The translations under genes and the position numbers were made by a program. A stretch of DNA of 64,000 bases, from the NCBI GenBank assembly GCA_910588925.1, contig CAJURV010000001.1, positions 23,516 through 87,515 on the forward strand. Reading direction: 5' to 3'. The stretch is from an uncultured Rikenellaceae bacterium (GTDB lineage: Bacteria > Bacteroidota > Bacteroidia > Bacteroidales > Rikenellaceae). The notes under the pieces are model-generated. The model had not been told where the DNA came from, ran no database searches, and was given only the letters and a program-made list of their open reading frames with translations. The stretch's first letter is position 1. Every line of letters starts with the position of its first letter. Positions 35,313 through 44,870 of this stretch are shown one piece after another.

Positions 35313-36713
35313 TTACATTTTAAACAGTTCGCGAGGGTCGGTCACTCTACCTGTTACAGCGGCGGCAGCGGCCACCGATGCCCCTGCGAGCATGGTACGC
35401 GCCCCGGGACCCTGACGTCCCTCGAAATTACGGTTGGAGGTAGATACGCAATAGGCTCCAGCCGGTATTTTGTCGTCGTTCATGGCAAGACAGGCGGAAC
35501 ACCCCGGCTGGCGAAGCTCGAAACCGGCCTCCTCTAATATATTGACGAGCCCTTCACGACGCGCCTGCATCTCCACACGTTTGGAGCCGGGCACGAGCCA
35601 CACCGTCACACCGTCGGCTTTACGACGTCCTTTGACGGCATTGGCGAAACGGCGGAAATCCTCTATACGACCGTTGGTACAACTTCCCAAGAATACATAA
35701 TCGACCTTGCGCCCCTCCATAGGCTCACCTTCGCCGAACCCCATATAAGAGAGGGCCTTGTCGAAACTGACACGATCGCTACCCGTAAGACCTTCGCCCG
35801 ATGGCACCACGCCGGTAACAGGCACAGCCATACCCGGGTTGGTACCGAAAGTTATCATAGGCTCTATGTCGGCGGCATCGAAACGATACTCTTTATCGAA
35901 AACGGCGTCTTCGTCGGTGAATAGGGCGCTCCAACGCTCCACTGCGGCATCCCATTCGGCCCCCGAGGGCACGCGGTCGCGAGAGCGCATGTAGTCGAAA
36001 GTGACGGCATCGGGAGCTATCATACCCCCGCGGGCACCGCACTCTATGCTCATGTTACACACCGTCATGCGCCCCTCCATAGACAGCGACCGAACGGCAC
36101 TGCCGGCGAACTCTATGAAATAGCCGGTGCCGCCCGACGACGATATTCCAGATATTATATACAGTATCAAGTCTTTAGCCTCCACGCCCGGAGCGAGTTC
36201 GCCATCCACGGTTATGCGCATGCGTTTGGGCTTGGGCTGTATGATGCACTGCGAGGCGAAGACCATCTCCACCTCGGAGGTGCCCACACCGAAAGCCACG
36301 GCGCCGAAAGCCCCGTGAGTGGATGTGTGGCTGTCTCCGCACACTATTGTCATGCCCGGCTGCGTGAGCCCCGCCTCGGGAGCCGCCACATGCACTATGC
36401 CGTGCGAGGGCGACCCTATGGGGAAAATCTCCACGCCGTAGCGACGGCAATTATCCGTCAATGTATCGACCTGCACGCGCGATTGCCCCTCGGGAATAGG
36501 CCGCTCCTGCCCTACGGTAGGTATGTTATGATCGGCCATAGCCGTGGTGCGATCCGGCCGGAACAACTCCAACCCGCGCCCGGCCAACCCCGAGAAAGCT
36601 ACGGGAGATGTGACCTCGTGGATATAGTGACGGTCGATGAAGAGTATGTCGCGCCCCTCCACGCTACGAACCGTATGTGCGTCCCACACCTTGTCGAAAA
36701 GCGTCTTTCCCAT
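35313..36713 (-). CDS. leuC: 3-isopropylmalate dehydratase large subunit
   Basis: Aconitase-family iron-sulfur enzyme that isomerises 2- to 3-isopropylmalate together with LeuD. The 466-residue protein shows [12 protein letters not shown] at the N terminus, the substrate-binding [13 protein letters not shown], the cluster cysteine in [14 protein letters not shown], and the two further cysteines in the [11 protein letters not shown] region. The start codon follows the leuA stop with no gap. Normal length and all three cluster ligands present. Confidence 0.97.
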   Translation of the reverse strand: MGKTLFDKVWDAHTVRSVEGRDILFIDRHYIHEVTSPVAFSGLAGRGLELFRPDRTTAMADHNIPTVGQERPIPEGQSRVQVDTLTDNCRRYGVEIFPIGSPSHGIVHVAAPEAGLTQPGMTIVCGDSHTSTHGAFGAVAFGVGTSEVEMVFASQCIIQPKPKRMRITVDGELAPGVEAKDLILYIISGISSSGGTGYFIEFAGSAVRSLSMEGRMTVCNMSIECGARGGMIAPDAVTFDYMRSRDRVPSGAEWDAAVERWSALFTDEDAVFDKEYRFDAADIEPMITFGTNPGMAVPVTGVVPSGEGLTGSDRVSFDKALSYMGFGEGEPMEGRKVDYVFLGSCTNGRIEDFRRFANAVKGRRKADGVTVWLVPGSKRVEMQARREGLVNILEEAGFELRQPGCSACLAMNDDKIPAGAYCVSTSNRNFEGRQGPGARTMLAGASVAAAAAVTGRVTDPRELFKM

Positions 36714-38213
36714 CTAATCTATCTGTTTTAAAATGCTGTTAACCCCGTCGATATACGCCTCCACCGAAGCGCGGACTATGTCGGTATGGGCAGCGAAACC
36801 GTGAGCCACCCTCTCGCCGCAAGCCACCTGCATGTGTACCCGCCCCACATCGTCGCACCCTTTGGTCATGGCCTGTATGAGAAACTCGCGTATGGTGATC
36901 TTCTCGGCGAGCATCTCCTTTATGGCGCTTATGGCGGCGTCCACCGGACCGTTGCCCGTATGGGTGTTGGTGTAGCTGTTATCGCCTATGCGCAACGTTA
37001 CCGTAGCCGTAGGCACGAGCGTTCCGCTCAATATCTGTATGTATTCCGCCTTTACCTTGCCCTCCGAGGCGCTCTCTCCCAGCAACACGAGCAAGTCTTC
37101 GTCGCGCACCTCCTTTTTCTTGTCGGCAAGGCGCAGGAACTCTTCGTAGACGGCATCCAGAGCCTCGCCGTCGCGTTTGCGGCCCAAAAGCTCAAGACGA
37201 TGAGAGAGTGCGGCGCGTCCGCTACGTGCGGTGAGCACTATAGACGACTCGTCGAGCCCCACATCCTTAGGGTCGATTATCTCGTAATTCTCACGGTTTT
37301 TGAGTACTCCGTCCTGATGAATGCCCGACGAATGGGCGAAAGCGTTACGACCCACTATGGCTTTGTTGGCCTGCACCGGCATGTTCATGAGGTTGGATAC
37401 CATGCGGCTGGTGCTCGTTATGAGGGTGGAATCTATAGAGGTGTCTATATTTATGCCCTTATGGCACCTGAATGCCATAACCACCTCCTCCAATGCGGTA
37501 TTGCCGGCCCGCTCGCCTATGCCGTTTATGGTGACCTCCACCTGACGTGCGCCGTTCATGACACCGGATATGGTGTTGGCGGTAGCCATGCCCAGATCGT
37601 TATGGCAGTGCGTGGCTATGACGGCCCTGTCTATATTTGAAACGTTGTCGACCAGATATTTGATCTTGGCGCCGTACTCCCACGGCATGCAATAGCCGGT
37701 GGTGTCGGGAATGTTGACTACAGTGGCTCCAGCCGCTATTACAGCCTCCACCACGCGTGCCAGATATTCGTTATCGGCCCTGCCCGCATCCTCGGCGTAG
37801 AACTCCACGTCGTCTACGAAACGACGGGCGTAACGCACCGCCTCCACCGCACGCTCCACGATGCTGTCGGGGTCGGACTTCAGCTTGTCGTAGATATGTT
37901 GGGGCGACACCCCTATGCCTGTGTGTATGCGCTTTCGCTTAGCCGATGAAAGGGCGTCGGCAGCCACCTCTATATCGTTTTTCACCGCACGTGTCAGAGC
38001 GCATATCACAGGCTCGGACACTGCTTTGGATATCTCGCGCACAGAGTTGAAATCGCCCGGACTCGAAACGGGGAACCCCGCCTCTATCACATCAACGCCC
38101 AAAGCCTCCAAAGCCCGGGCTACCTCTATTTTCTCTATGGTGTTAAGCTGACAACCCGGAACTTGTTCGCCGTCGCGCAAGGTGGTGTCGAAAATATACA
38201 GTTTATCCGCCAT
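36714..38213 (-). CDS. leuA: 2-isopropylmalate synthase
   Basis: Commits carbon to leucine by condensing 2-oxoisovalerate with acetyl-CoA. The 499-residue protein has the HMGL-like barrel with [13 protein letters not shown] at the N terminus, [10 protein letters not shown], the metal-binding HCHNDLGMA and NGIGERAGN, and a complete C-terminal LeuA regulatory domain (about 370-499) with [24 protein letters not shown], so leucine feedback is expected. A full promoter ends only about 23 bp before the ATG, leaving no room for a leader peptide or attenuator. First gene of leuACDB. Confidence 0.96.
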   Translation of the reverse strand: MADKLYIFDTTLRDGEQVPGCQLNTIEKIEVARALEALGVDVIEAGFPVSSPGDFNSVREISKAVSEPVICALTRAVKNDIEVAADALSSAKRKRIHTGIGVSPQHIYDKLKSDPDSIVERAVEAVRYARRFVDDVEFYAEDAGRADNEYLARVVEAVIAAGATVVNIPDTTGYCMPWEYGAKIKYLVDNVSNIDRAVIATHCHNDLGMATANTISGVMNGARQVEVTINGIGERAGNTALEEVVMAFRCHKGINIDTSIDSTLITSTSRMVSNLMNMPVQANKAIVGRNAFAHSSGIHQDGVLKNRENYEIIDPKDVGLDESSIVLTARSGRAALSHRLELLGRKRDGEALDAVYEEFLRLADKKKEVRDEDLLVLLGESASEGKVKAEYIQILSGTLVPTATVTLRIGDNSYTNTHTGNGPVDAAISAIKEMLAEKITIREFLIQAMTKGCDDVGRVHMQVACGERVAHGFAAHTDIVRASVEAYIDGVNSILKQID

Positions 38214-38236
38214 CGGTCTTCCTTATTTTGTTTTTG

Positions 38237-38267
38237 CAAACATATCGCATGGAAGAGGCAATACAAG
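38237..38267 (-). promoter_or_regulatory. leu operon promoter
   Basis: On the minus strand CTTG, a spacer of 19 bp after the TTG, and TATGTTTG (38237-38244): a complete Bacteroidota promoter. Transcription should begin roughly 15-20 nt before the leuA ATG. Confidence 0.7.
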
Positions 38268-38406
38268 CGCAGTGTTTATATCAACACGTATATCCAACCC
38301 ACAATAGCAGAAACTAATACACTATACTACAAAACATTAAGCAATCGCACCAACATTATACCCAATACACGGAATTATTGTTGCGACAAAAACGATCTGC
38401 ATACAC

Positions 38407-39708
38407 CTATGCCAACCGCGAAGTACGCCTCAAGGCACGCCACGAGAACCACATCTGCAACACTCCGCGCGACAACAGGTATGATACAAAGGCAACCCAA
38501 AGAGCGCTACCGCCCGACAACGGTTCCAAAAGATAGTACAGTCCGAAAAACAGCGCTGTCGACACGGCCATGACATTACGCATAAGACCGCTATAAGTGG
38601 CGCCTACCAATATACCGTCGTAAAGAAATGCGAGGAACCCAGCCAACGGCACAGCCATAATCCACACCCGGCTACGCAAAGCCAGCTCCACGATGTTGTC
38701 CTCGTCGGTGAAAACGGCGAGGAGGGGACGTAACGCCGCACCGTACACGAGAAAGAAGAACAAAGCCAACGCACTACCCCACAACAATATGCGTTTGATG
38801 TATCGTACCAACTCGCGTATATTGTCCTCGCCTATGAATCGGCCGGTAAGAGCTTCTGCCGTATATGCGAAACCGTCCATGAAATACGAAAAGAGGGTGA
38901 ACATCTGCATGAGCAAGGTATTGGCTGCAAGCACCTCGTCGCCCTGCCATGCCGAGGCGTAGACGAAAAAGGTAGTCACCGCCGTAAGACACAACGTGCG
39001 CAGAAATATATCGCCGTTGACAGCAAAGAAAACAAGAATCTTTCTCACCCCGAACACCTCGCGCATACCGAGCGACCGCCACGCCGTCCCGTAACGCCGG
39101 AGCCACACCCACACAAAGGCCGCGAGCGACATATACTCCGAAAGCGTAGTGCCGAGAGCCACCCCGGCCATGCCCATACCCAACGGGAAGACGAACAATA
39201 CGCTCAAAGCTATGTTGACCGCATTACCGCCTATGGATACCCACATAGGCGTACGGGTGTCCTGCATGCCTATGAACCATCCCTTGAACACGTACAAAGC
39301 GAGTGTAGCCGGAGCCGACCACACTCTCACACGGAAATAGTCGTGCGCCAAAGCTCCTGTCTCTCCCCCGCCGAACACCCGGAAAGAGACTGCAGCCAGA
39401 GGAGTCTGCAGCAACAATATAAGCACTCCGAGCACCAACGACACCGACAGCGCACGTATCATCACGGAGACCGTCTCATCGCTATCGCGGGCGCCGTATG
39501 CCTGTGCGGCGAAACCGGACGTACCCATACGCAGGAACCCGAAATTCCAATATATGGCGTTGAAGACGGCTGTACCTACGGCTATGGCTCCTATGTATCC
39601 GGCGCCGCCGCTACGTCCGGCAACAGCCACGTCGGCCATGCCGAGCAAAGGGACGGTAAGGTTTGTGACTATGTTGGGTACGGTAAGACGTAAAATCTCT
39701 CTGTTCAT
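38407..39708 (-). CDS. MATE-family efflux transporter
   Basis: A multidrug/toxin exporter of the DinF-like branch, 433 residues, with about twelve membrane helices in two bundles. Typical features are VPNIVTNLTVPLLGMADVAVAGR at the N terminus and the middle PLGMGMAGVALGT segment. The ATG at 39708 (MNREILRLT) starts where the family starts; the longer frame uses a TTG-type start and adds 30 unrelated residues. The substrate and coupling ion are not evident. It is upstream of leuA on the same strand, but leu has its own promoter. Confidence 0.88.
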   Translation of the reverse strand: MNREILRLTVPNIVTNLTVPLLGMADVAVAGRSGGAGYIGAIAVGTAVFNAIYWNFGFLRMGTSGFAAQAYGARDSDETVSVMIRALSVSLVLGVLILLLQTPLAAVSFRVFGGGETGALAHDYFRVRVWSAPATLALYVFKGWFIGMQDTRTPMWVSIGGNAVNIALSVLFVFPLGMGMAGVALGTTLSEYMSLAAFVWVWLRRYGTAWRSLGMREVFGVRKILVFFAVNGDIFLRTLCLTAVTTFFVYASAWQGDEVLAANTLLMQMFTLFSYFMDGFAYTAEALTGRFIGEDNIRELVRYIKRILLWGSALALFFFLVYGAALRPLLAVFTDEDNIVELALRSRVWIMAVPLAGFLAFLYDGILVGATYSGLMRNVMAVSTALFFGLYYLLEPLSGGSALWVAFVSYLLSRGVLQMWFSWRALRRTSRLA

Positions 39709-39813
39709 ATCTTGAAAGATACCGGATGATCCGGCGAAAAAAATCAAAATATCATCTCTGTCGGCCTGTTTATTGCAGGCGTTCGTTTTGCGACACAAAT
39801 AGCCGCTCTACTG

Positions 39814-39843
39814 TTTGACGAGCCGGGATATTTATTAACTTTG
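39814..39843 (+). promoter_or_regulatory. meaB promoter
   Basis: TTTG (39814-39817), an 18-bp spacer and TAACTTTG (39836-39843), 23 nt before the ATG; complete consensus. Confidence 0.7.
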
Positions 39844-39865
39844 AAGCAACAAAAGTAATAATATT

Positions 39866-40978
39866 ATGGACCATTTCGAAAACCACCATAAAGAGGAGCA
39901 TCACGATAGCGCACTGATTATCAACTCTGGGATAGAACAGCCACCCGCCGTCAACCCCGGATATGTTCGCAAAAAACGTCGTCAGCTTACGGTCAACGAC
40001 TATGTAGAGGGCATACTGAAGGGCGACATCACCGTTCTGAGCCAGGCCATCACCATGATAGAGAGCCTATTGCCCGAGCATCACGCCACAAGTCAGGAGA
40101 TCATAGAAAAATGTCTGCCCCATGCCGTAGACTCCATGCGCATAGGCATCACGGGAGTTCCCGGCGCCGGCAAATCTACGTTCATAGAGGCCATCGGCAA
40201 CAAGGTTACGGGGCTGGGACATAAGCTCGCCGTTCTCGCCATCGACCCTTCGTCGGAGAAGAGCAAGGGATCTATCCTCGGCGACAAGACCCGCATGGAG
40301 ACACTGGTACACAACCCCAAAGCCTTCATACGCCCCAGCCCTTCGGCAGGATCGCTCGGCGGCGTGGCCCGCAAGACGCGTGAGACTGTGGTTCTTGCCG
40401 AGGCGGCCGGTTTCGACGTGGTATTCATCGAGACAGTAGGCGTAGGACAGTCGGAGACGGCTGTGCACTCCATGACCGACCTTTTCCTCATGTTACAGAT
40501 ATCGGGAGCCGGGGACGAACTGCAAGGCATAAAACGCGGCATAATGGAGATGGCCGACATGGTAGCCATAACCAAAGCCGACGGCGAGAACGTCGGACGT
40601 GCCAACATGGCAAAGGCCCACTTCATAAGCGCCCTTAACCTGTTTCCCATGCCCGAGTCGCAATGGAGACCTAGAGTCTACACCTGCTCGTCGTACGAAG
40701 GCACGGGGCTTAACGACGTATGGTGCGGCATAGAGGACTATATCAAGTTCACACGCGACAACGGATATTTCAGGCTCAACCGTCACAGGCAAGCCAAATA
40801 CTGGATGTACGAGACAATCAACGAGGCGCTTAAAGAGCGCTTCTACAACTCCCCGGCCGTAGAGGCCATGATACCGCAATCGGAACTGGATGTGCTCGAA
40901 AACAGAAAGAGCTCGTTCGCGGCGGCCAAAGAGTTGCTCTCGGCATATTTCCGGGAGGCGAGGGAGGCTAAGGAATAA
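39866..40978 (+). CDS. meaB: Methylmalonyl-CoA mutase-associated GTPase
   Basis: G3E-family GTPase chaperone that protects and reloads adenosylcobalamin-dependent methylmalonyl-CoA mutase, the succinate-propionate step used by many Bacteroidales. In the 370-residue protein the P loop is GVPGAGKST (about 97-105), followed by DPSSEKSKGSILGDKTRM, the ETVGVGQSE switch and TKADGEN for guanine recognition. An N-terminal His-rich segment (HFENHHKEEHHD) precedes the conserved part, which is unusual and may bind metal. The mutase genes are not in this window. Confidence 0.92.
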   Translation: MDHFENHHKEEHHDSALIINSGIEQPPAVNPGYVRKKRRQLTVNDYVEGILKGDITVLSQAITMIESLLPEHHATSQEIIEKCLPHAVDSMRIGITGVPGAGKSTFIEAIGNKVTGLGHKLAVLAIDPSSEKSKGSILGDKTRMETLVHNPKAFIRPSPSAGSLGGVARKTRETVVLAEAAGFDVVFIETVGVGQSETAVHSMTDLFLMLQISGAGDELQGIKRGIMEMADMVAITKADGENVGRANMAKAHFISALNLFPMPESQWRPRVYTCSSYEGTGLNDVWCGIEDYIKFTRDNGYFRLNRHRQAKYWMYETINEALKERFYNSPAVEAMIPQSELDVLENRKSSFAAAKELLSAYFREAREAKE

Positions 40979-41099
40979 CCTCAGGCGAACATATTACCGA
41001 CTTGGCGAAGGGACATAAAGCGTCTTCGCATCGGATGAGCATAACACACAAGCTCCGTTATCCGGAGCTATAAAAAGGTCTGTGACCGCATCTATTACT

Positions 41100-41894
41100 A
41101 TGAACGATGTAGCTTTCGCATTCTGTATTACATTGTTGGCAGGGCTATCCACCGGCATAGGCAGCCTGATAGCATTCGTAGCCAAATCCACCGACCGCAA
41201 ATTCCTGTCGTTTTCCCTCGGACTGTCGGCCGGAGTAATGATATACGTCTCTTTCATGGAGATACTGGCCGATGCGCAAGAACGTCTCTTTTCCGCTATG
41301 GGCGGCAAAGGGGAGTGGCTTTGCATAGTCCTATTCTTCGTAGGCATAGGGTTCATAGCATTGATAGACAAGCTGGTGCCATCCAAAGAAAACCCCCACG
41401 AGATCAAATCGCTGGAGAGCATGGAGCAACACCCGCCCAAAAGCAAGCTGATACGTCTCGGTACGATGACGGCATTAGCCATAGGCATACACAACTTCCC
41501 GGAAGGGCTGGCAACATTCGCCTCCGCTCTCGACAGCCCCACACTGGGTATAGCCATCGGCATAGCCATAGCAATACACAACATACCCGAGGGCATAGCG
41601 GTGTCGGTACCTGTATATCAGGCCACCGGCGACCGTAAAAAAGCATTCCGGCTCTCGTTCCTGTCGGGACTGGCCGAACCGATAGGCGCAGCAGTGGGTT
41701 ATCTGATACTAAGGCCGTTCCTTTCGCCCGCATTGCTCGGAGGGGTCTTGGCCGTGGTGGCCGGTATCATGGTCTTCATATCGCTGGACGAACTGTTGCC
41801 GGCCGCACGCGAGTGGGGCTTCCACCACATATCCATATACGGGGTGGTAACCGGCATGGCCGTAATGGCCGTAAGCCTCACATTGCTATCCTAA
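41100..41894 (+). CDS. zupT: ZIP-family zinc transporter
   Basis: Inner-membrane importer of zinc and other divalent metals; 264 residues with about eight membrane helices. The metal-site motifs are HNFPEG and HNIPEG in the fourth and fifth helices, and the cytoplasmic loop between helices 3 and 4 holds EQHPPKS. The ATG at 41100 is chosen over a GTG six codons upstream because it starts just before the first helix. A tiny membrane protein and an inositol-phosphatase-family gene follow closely, suggesting one transcript. Confidence 0.92.
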   Translation: MNDVAFAFCITLLAGLSTGIGSLIAFVAKSTDRKFLSFSLGLSAGVMIYVSFMEILADAQERLFSAMGGKGEWLCIVLFFVGIGFIALIDKLVPSKENPHEIKSLESMEQHPPKSKLIRLGTMTALAIGIHNFPEGLATFASALDSPTLGIAIGIAIAIHNIPEGIAVSVPVYQATGDRKKAFRLSFLSGLAEPIGAAVGYLILRPFLSPALLGGVLAVVAGIMVFISLDELLPAAREWGFHHISIYGVVTGMAVMAVSLTLLS

Positions 41895-41906
41895 AACGCT
41901 ATATCA

Positions 41907-42086
41907 ATGAACGAAAAAGAGAAAAAGGAGAGCCGCCTCAATATACGCATAATGATCGTATTGATAGCGGTATTGCTGACAGGCATAGTATTACGCCGCG
42001 ACTTCATCGCTTCCGAACTCAAGGCTACATTCCGCAACATGTTCCCTACAGCCGCAGACACAGTAAACACAGTAGTCAAACGATAG
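41907..42086 (+). CDS. Small single-pass membrane protein, hypothetical
   Basis: A 59-residue open frame, 12 bp behind zupT and ending 2 bp before the next start, which fits a translated gene in a tight operon. It has a charged N terminus (MNEKEKKESRLNIR), one hydrophobic segment at about 13-29 (IRIMIVLIAVLLTGIVL) and a basic then neutral C-terminal region, so the N terminus is probably cytoplasmic. Composition and ATA use match its neighbours. No family is recognised; position suggests a possible accessory of the metal importer, which is only inference. Confidence 0.6.
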   Translation: MNEKEKKESRLNIRIMIVLIAVLLTGIVLRRDFIASELKATFRNMFPTAADTVNTVVKR

Positions 42087-42088
42087 AT

Positions 42089-42853
42089 ATGCAATTCGAT
42101 TTCAGCCAGTTCGTAGATTTGGTCGAATTTCTCCGACAACCTATAAAACAGATCGCCGAATTCTATCAGTCCATACCCGTGCGCGCCGAATACAAGTCGG
42201 ACAATTCGCCAGTAACCGTTGCCGACCGATCCATAGAGAAACTGTTCGTGGAGCACATAACCACCTCCATGCCCGGATGCGCCGTCGTAGGCGAAGAGAG
42301 CGGCATGACAGGGCGTGCCGACAGCCGATATCGTTGGGTCATAGACCCCATAGACGGCACCCGGAGCTACATGCACGGAGTGCCGCTATACTCCACGCTC
42401 ATAGCTTTTATGGAAGACGACGTACCGTTATACGGTGCCATATATCTGCCCGGGCTCGACAAACTGTTGGTAGGCGACAACGACACCGCGCTTTTAGAGG
42501 GTGAAAGGGTCGTCATGCGAAAATGCGCCTCCATAGAAAAGGCTACGTTACTCACCTCCGGGATAGGCGGATTCTTCAAATACCGCGATGCTGAACGGTT
42601 CATCGACCTGACACAAAGAGCCGAATGTTTCAGAACATGGGGCGACGGCTACGGATATTACCTCCTTGCCACCGGACGGGCCGACATTATGGTAGACGCC
42701 CACACCTCGCTATGGGATTGCGCTGCGATAGTGCCGATAATAAGAGGAGCCGGAGGAGTCATAACAGATTACGACGGAGGCCCGGTAATAGGCGGCGACA
42801 GCATGGTAGCCGCTTCGCCGGAGATACACAAAGAGGTTATAGCATCGCTATAA
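42089..42853 (+). CDS. Inositol monophosphatase-family phosphatase
   Basis: A metal-dependent sugar-phosphate phosphatase of 254 residues. The family metal sites are visible: GEE at 68-70, DPIDGT at 86-91 and WDCAA around 208-212. The overall pattern (SDNSPVTVADRSIE, TSLWDCAAIVPIIRGAGG) is closest to histidinol-phosphatase (HisN)-type and related members, but inositol, fructose bisphosphate or PAP phosphatase activity cannot be excluded. It starts 2 bp after the small membrane protein. It is probably the last gene of the zupT unit. Confidence 0.8.
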   Translation: MQFDFSQFVDLVEFLRQPIKQIAEFYQSIPVRAEYKSDNSPVTVADRSIEKLFVEHITTSMPGCAVVGEESGMTGRADSRYRWVIDPIDGTRSYMHGVPLYSTLIAFMEDDVPLYGAIYLPGLDKLLVGDNDTALLEGERVVMRKCASIEKATLLTSGIGGFFKYRDAERFIDLTQRAECFRTWGDGYGYYLLATGRADIMVDAHTSLWDCAAIVPIIRGAGGVITDYDGGPVIGGDSMVAASPEIHKEVIASL

Positions 42854-43311
42854 ACGAATTATTGCTGTCTGATAAATCTATTTTGGGGCAGTAAGTGGAA
42901 GAAGTTTCGTGATATTCAGGACGTACGCGAACGAAATTTTTGTGAAGTTCATATAATTGTTTGTCGTGTGCGCGTTATCCTCAGTGACAGTGAGGCTGTT
43001 TCCGTCACTCGCGAGCATTGGTCGGTGTCGAGTCAGTCCGTTTCCGCCTGACACCCCATCTCTGCGACAAAATCCGCACATGTCGCATCACACATCCGAA
43101 GTGCTCACCGACACATCCTCGATCTAACCGCACATGCAGTTCTCAAAAGGGGCTGTGCCCCCTCGTTTTGGGTACTTTGTCGAGTGACAAAGTGCCTCCC
43201 CCGGAAGGGCCGCCGGAGGCACAAACAAACAGAACATTCGTTCAGTTCGACGTTTTGGATGCGATATTCGAGTAAGTTAAAAGGGCGACAAAAAATTGTC
43301 GCCCTTTTAAC
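42854..43311. other. Hairpin-rich intergenic region between convergent genes
   Basis: No gene is supported. From 43090 it contains a run of four hairpins: GGGGC-TGT-GCCCC (43150-43162) of the dispersed element, ACTTTGTC-GAGT-GACAAAGT (43175-43194), GTGCCTCC / GGAGGCAC (about 43193-43222), and the 53-bp palindrome copying the hisS end. Confidence 0.75.
43085..43170 (-). repeat. Dispersed GGGG-hairpin element, copy E
   Basis: Minus orientation: TACCCAAAACG, hairpin GGGGC-ACA-GCCCC, CTTTTGAGAACTGCATGTGCGG, TTAGATCGAGG and a later GTGAGCAC. It resembles copies A and C after the hairpin and copy B before it. Confidence 0.65.
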
Positions 43312-43348
43312 TTACTCGAATATCGCATCCAAAACGTCAAACTGAACG
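43239..43348. repeat. 53-bp inverted repeat around the hisS stop codon
   Basis: The arms 43239-43291 and 43296-43348 are reverse complements with one mismatch and a 4-nt AAAA centre. The right arm is the last part of hisS plus its terminator half; the left arm repeats it on the plus strand, so both strands encode [11 protein letters not shown] followed by TAA. The single difference is a synonymous Phe codon (TTC against TTT). The inner part, AAAGGGCGACAA and its complement, can serve as a two-way terminator. Confidence 0.95.
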
Positions 43349-44673
43349 GACCACTGCTGCCCTGTATCCATCTGTTTGACAGAGGCGGTGCGGCTGTTAC
43401 GCTCGGATTCGCCTATGATAACGACATAAGGGATGGAACGTTTGTTAGCGTAATCCATCTGTTTCTTCATCTTTGCCGCATCGGGATATATCTCGCACGA
43501 TATGCCACTGAATCTCAACTTCTTCATAAGCTCCAAAGCCACGCGCTCGTCCTCGCCGCCGAAGTTGACGAAGAGCACCTTCGACGAAGCGACCATCTCC
43601 TCCTTGGGAAAGAGGTCGAGCCCGAGCAACACGTCGTATATGCGGTCGGCGCCGAACGATATTCCCACGCCAGACACCCCTTTTAGACCGAATATGCCGG
43701 TAAGATCGTCGTAACGGCCTCCACCGCAGATGCTTCCTATCTGGAAATCATTGGCTTTCACCTCGAATATGGCGCCGGTATAGTAGTTTAGACCGCGAGC
43801 CAACGATAGGTCGAGCTCTATATCTATAGCCACTCCGAGCCTTTCGCAATACCCGAATACAGTCTCTATCTCATCTACACCCTTTAAACCTACAGAGCTG
43901 GAAGCCAACACCTTTCTGAGCGACGCTATCTTCTCCGCATTGCTACCCGTGAGCTCGAGTATGGGACGCAGAGCCTCTATGGCCGTCTTGTCGAGTCCCT
44001 TTCCGGTAAGCTCGACCTCCACAGCCTCCATGCCTATCTTCTCCAGCTTATCTATAGCCACGGTTATGTCGACCATCTTGTCGAGATGACCTATCGTCTC
44101 GGCGATACCGTACAAAATCTTACGGTTGTTCATCTTGAGCGTCACGAAGATACCTAATTCGGCAAATACTTCGGCCACTATCTGTACCAACTCTACCTCA
44201 TTCAGAAGCGAGTCGGAACCCACCACATCGACATCGCACTGGAAGAACTCGCGGTAACGTCCCTTCTGCGGACGATCGGCCCGCCACACGGGCTGTATCT
44301 GGTAACGTTTGAACGGGAAGGCTATTTCGCTTTGATGCTGAACAACATAGCGAGCGAAAGGCACGGTAAGATCGTAACGCAACCCTTTGTCGGAGATCTT
44401 AAGTGCCGAGCGGTTGGAATTACCCTCGGCAAGATCGTCAGCCGTAAGAGACGACAAAAAATCACCCGAATTGAGCACCTTGAACAATAACTTATCGCCC
44501 TCGTCGCCGTACTTACCCAAAAGCGTAGACAGATTTTCCATCGACGGAGTCTCTATAGGCATGAAGCCATGCAACTCGAACACTTTACGTACGGTATCGA
44601 AAATATATCTGCGCCTTAACATCTCTACCGGCGAGAAGTCGCGCGTTCCTTTGGGAATAGACGGTTTCATCAT
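43312..44673 (-). CDS. hisS: Histidine-tRNA ligase
   Basis: Charges tRNA-His. The 453-residue class II synthetase shows motif 1 with PKGTRDFSP...FELHGF, motif 2 ([26 protein letters not shown] region), the histidine-specific [14 protein letters not shown] and motif 3 ([15 protein letters not shown]), followed by the anticodon-binding domain ending in [11 protein letters not shown]. Two adjacent ATGs stand at the start. It is convergent with the inositol-phosphatase-family gene, and its last 12 codons form the right arm of a large palindrome. Confidence 0.97.
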   Translation of the reverse strand: MMKPSIPKGTRDFSPVEMLRRRYIFDTVRKVFELHGFMPIETPSMENLSTLLGKYGDEGDKLLFKVLNSGDFLSSLTADDLAEGNSNRSALKISDKGLRYDLTVPFARYVVQHQSEIAFPFKRYQIQPVWRADRPQKGRYREFFQCDVDVVGSDSLLNEVELVQIVAEVFAELGIFVTLKMNNRKILYGIAETIGHLDKMVDITVAIDKLEKIGMEAVEVELTGKGLDKTAIEALRPILELTGSNAEKIASLRKVLASSSVGLKGVDEIETVFGYCERLGVAIDIELDLSLARGLNYYTGAIFEVKANDFQIGSICGGGRYDDLTGIFGLKGVSGVGISFGADRIYDVLLGLDLFPKEEMVASSKVLFVNFGGEDERVALELMKKLRFSGISCEIYPDAAKMKKQMDYANKRSIPYVVIIGESERNSRTASVKQMDTGQQWSVQFDVLDAIFE

Positions 44674-44741
44674 GCAACTTATTTATAGAGCCGTTTAAAC
44701 CTTATGCCAACGGTCGTTTAAACGGATTAAACATACGATCG

Positions 44742-44749
44742 CAAATTTA
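44742..44749 (-). promoter_or_regulatory. Putative hisS promoter (-7 box)
   Basis: TAAATTTG on the minus strand, 69 nt before the ATG. Confidence 0.45.
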
Positions 44750-44870
44750 TGCGACTGAAAAAACACCTGATTCGGTCAACTATATCAATGATTCAGGAGA
44801 AGCCCTACGAAAACGCCCTGTCTCAATTACCGGGACGATGCTGCTTCCTTAGAAACGGACCGCGGCTGTC

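Noticed and set aside
38214..38406. Leucine leader peptide or T-box before leuA
   Set aside because: The promoter lies too close to leuA, and no run of Leu codons or T-box sequence is present.
43018..43275. A plus-strand open frame ending in [11 protein letters not shown]
   Set aside because: Only the last codons resemble a protein, and they are the inverted copy of the hisS tail; the upstream part runs through hairpins and a repeat element, so it is not called as a gene.
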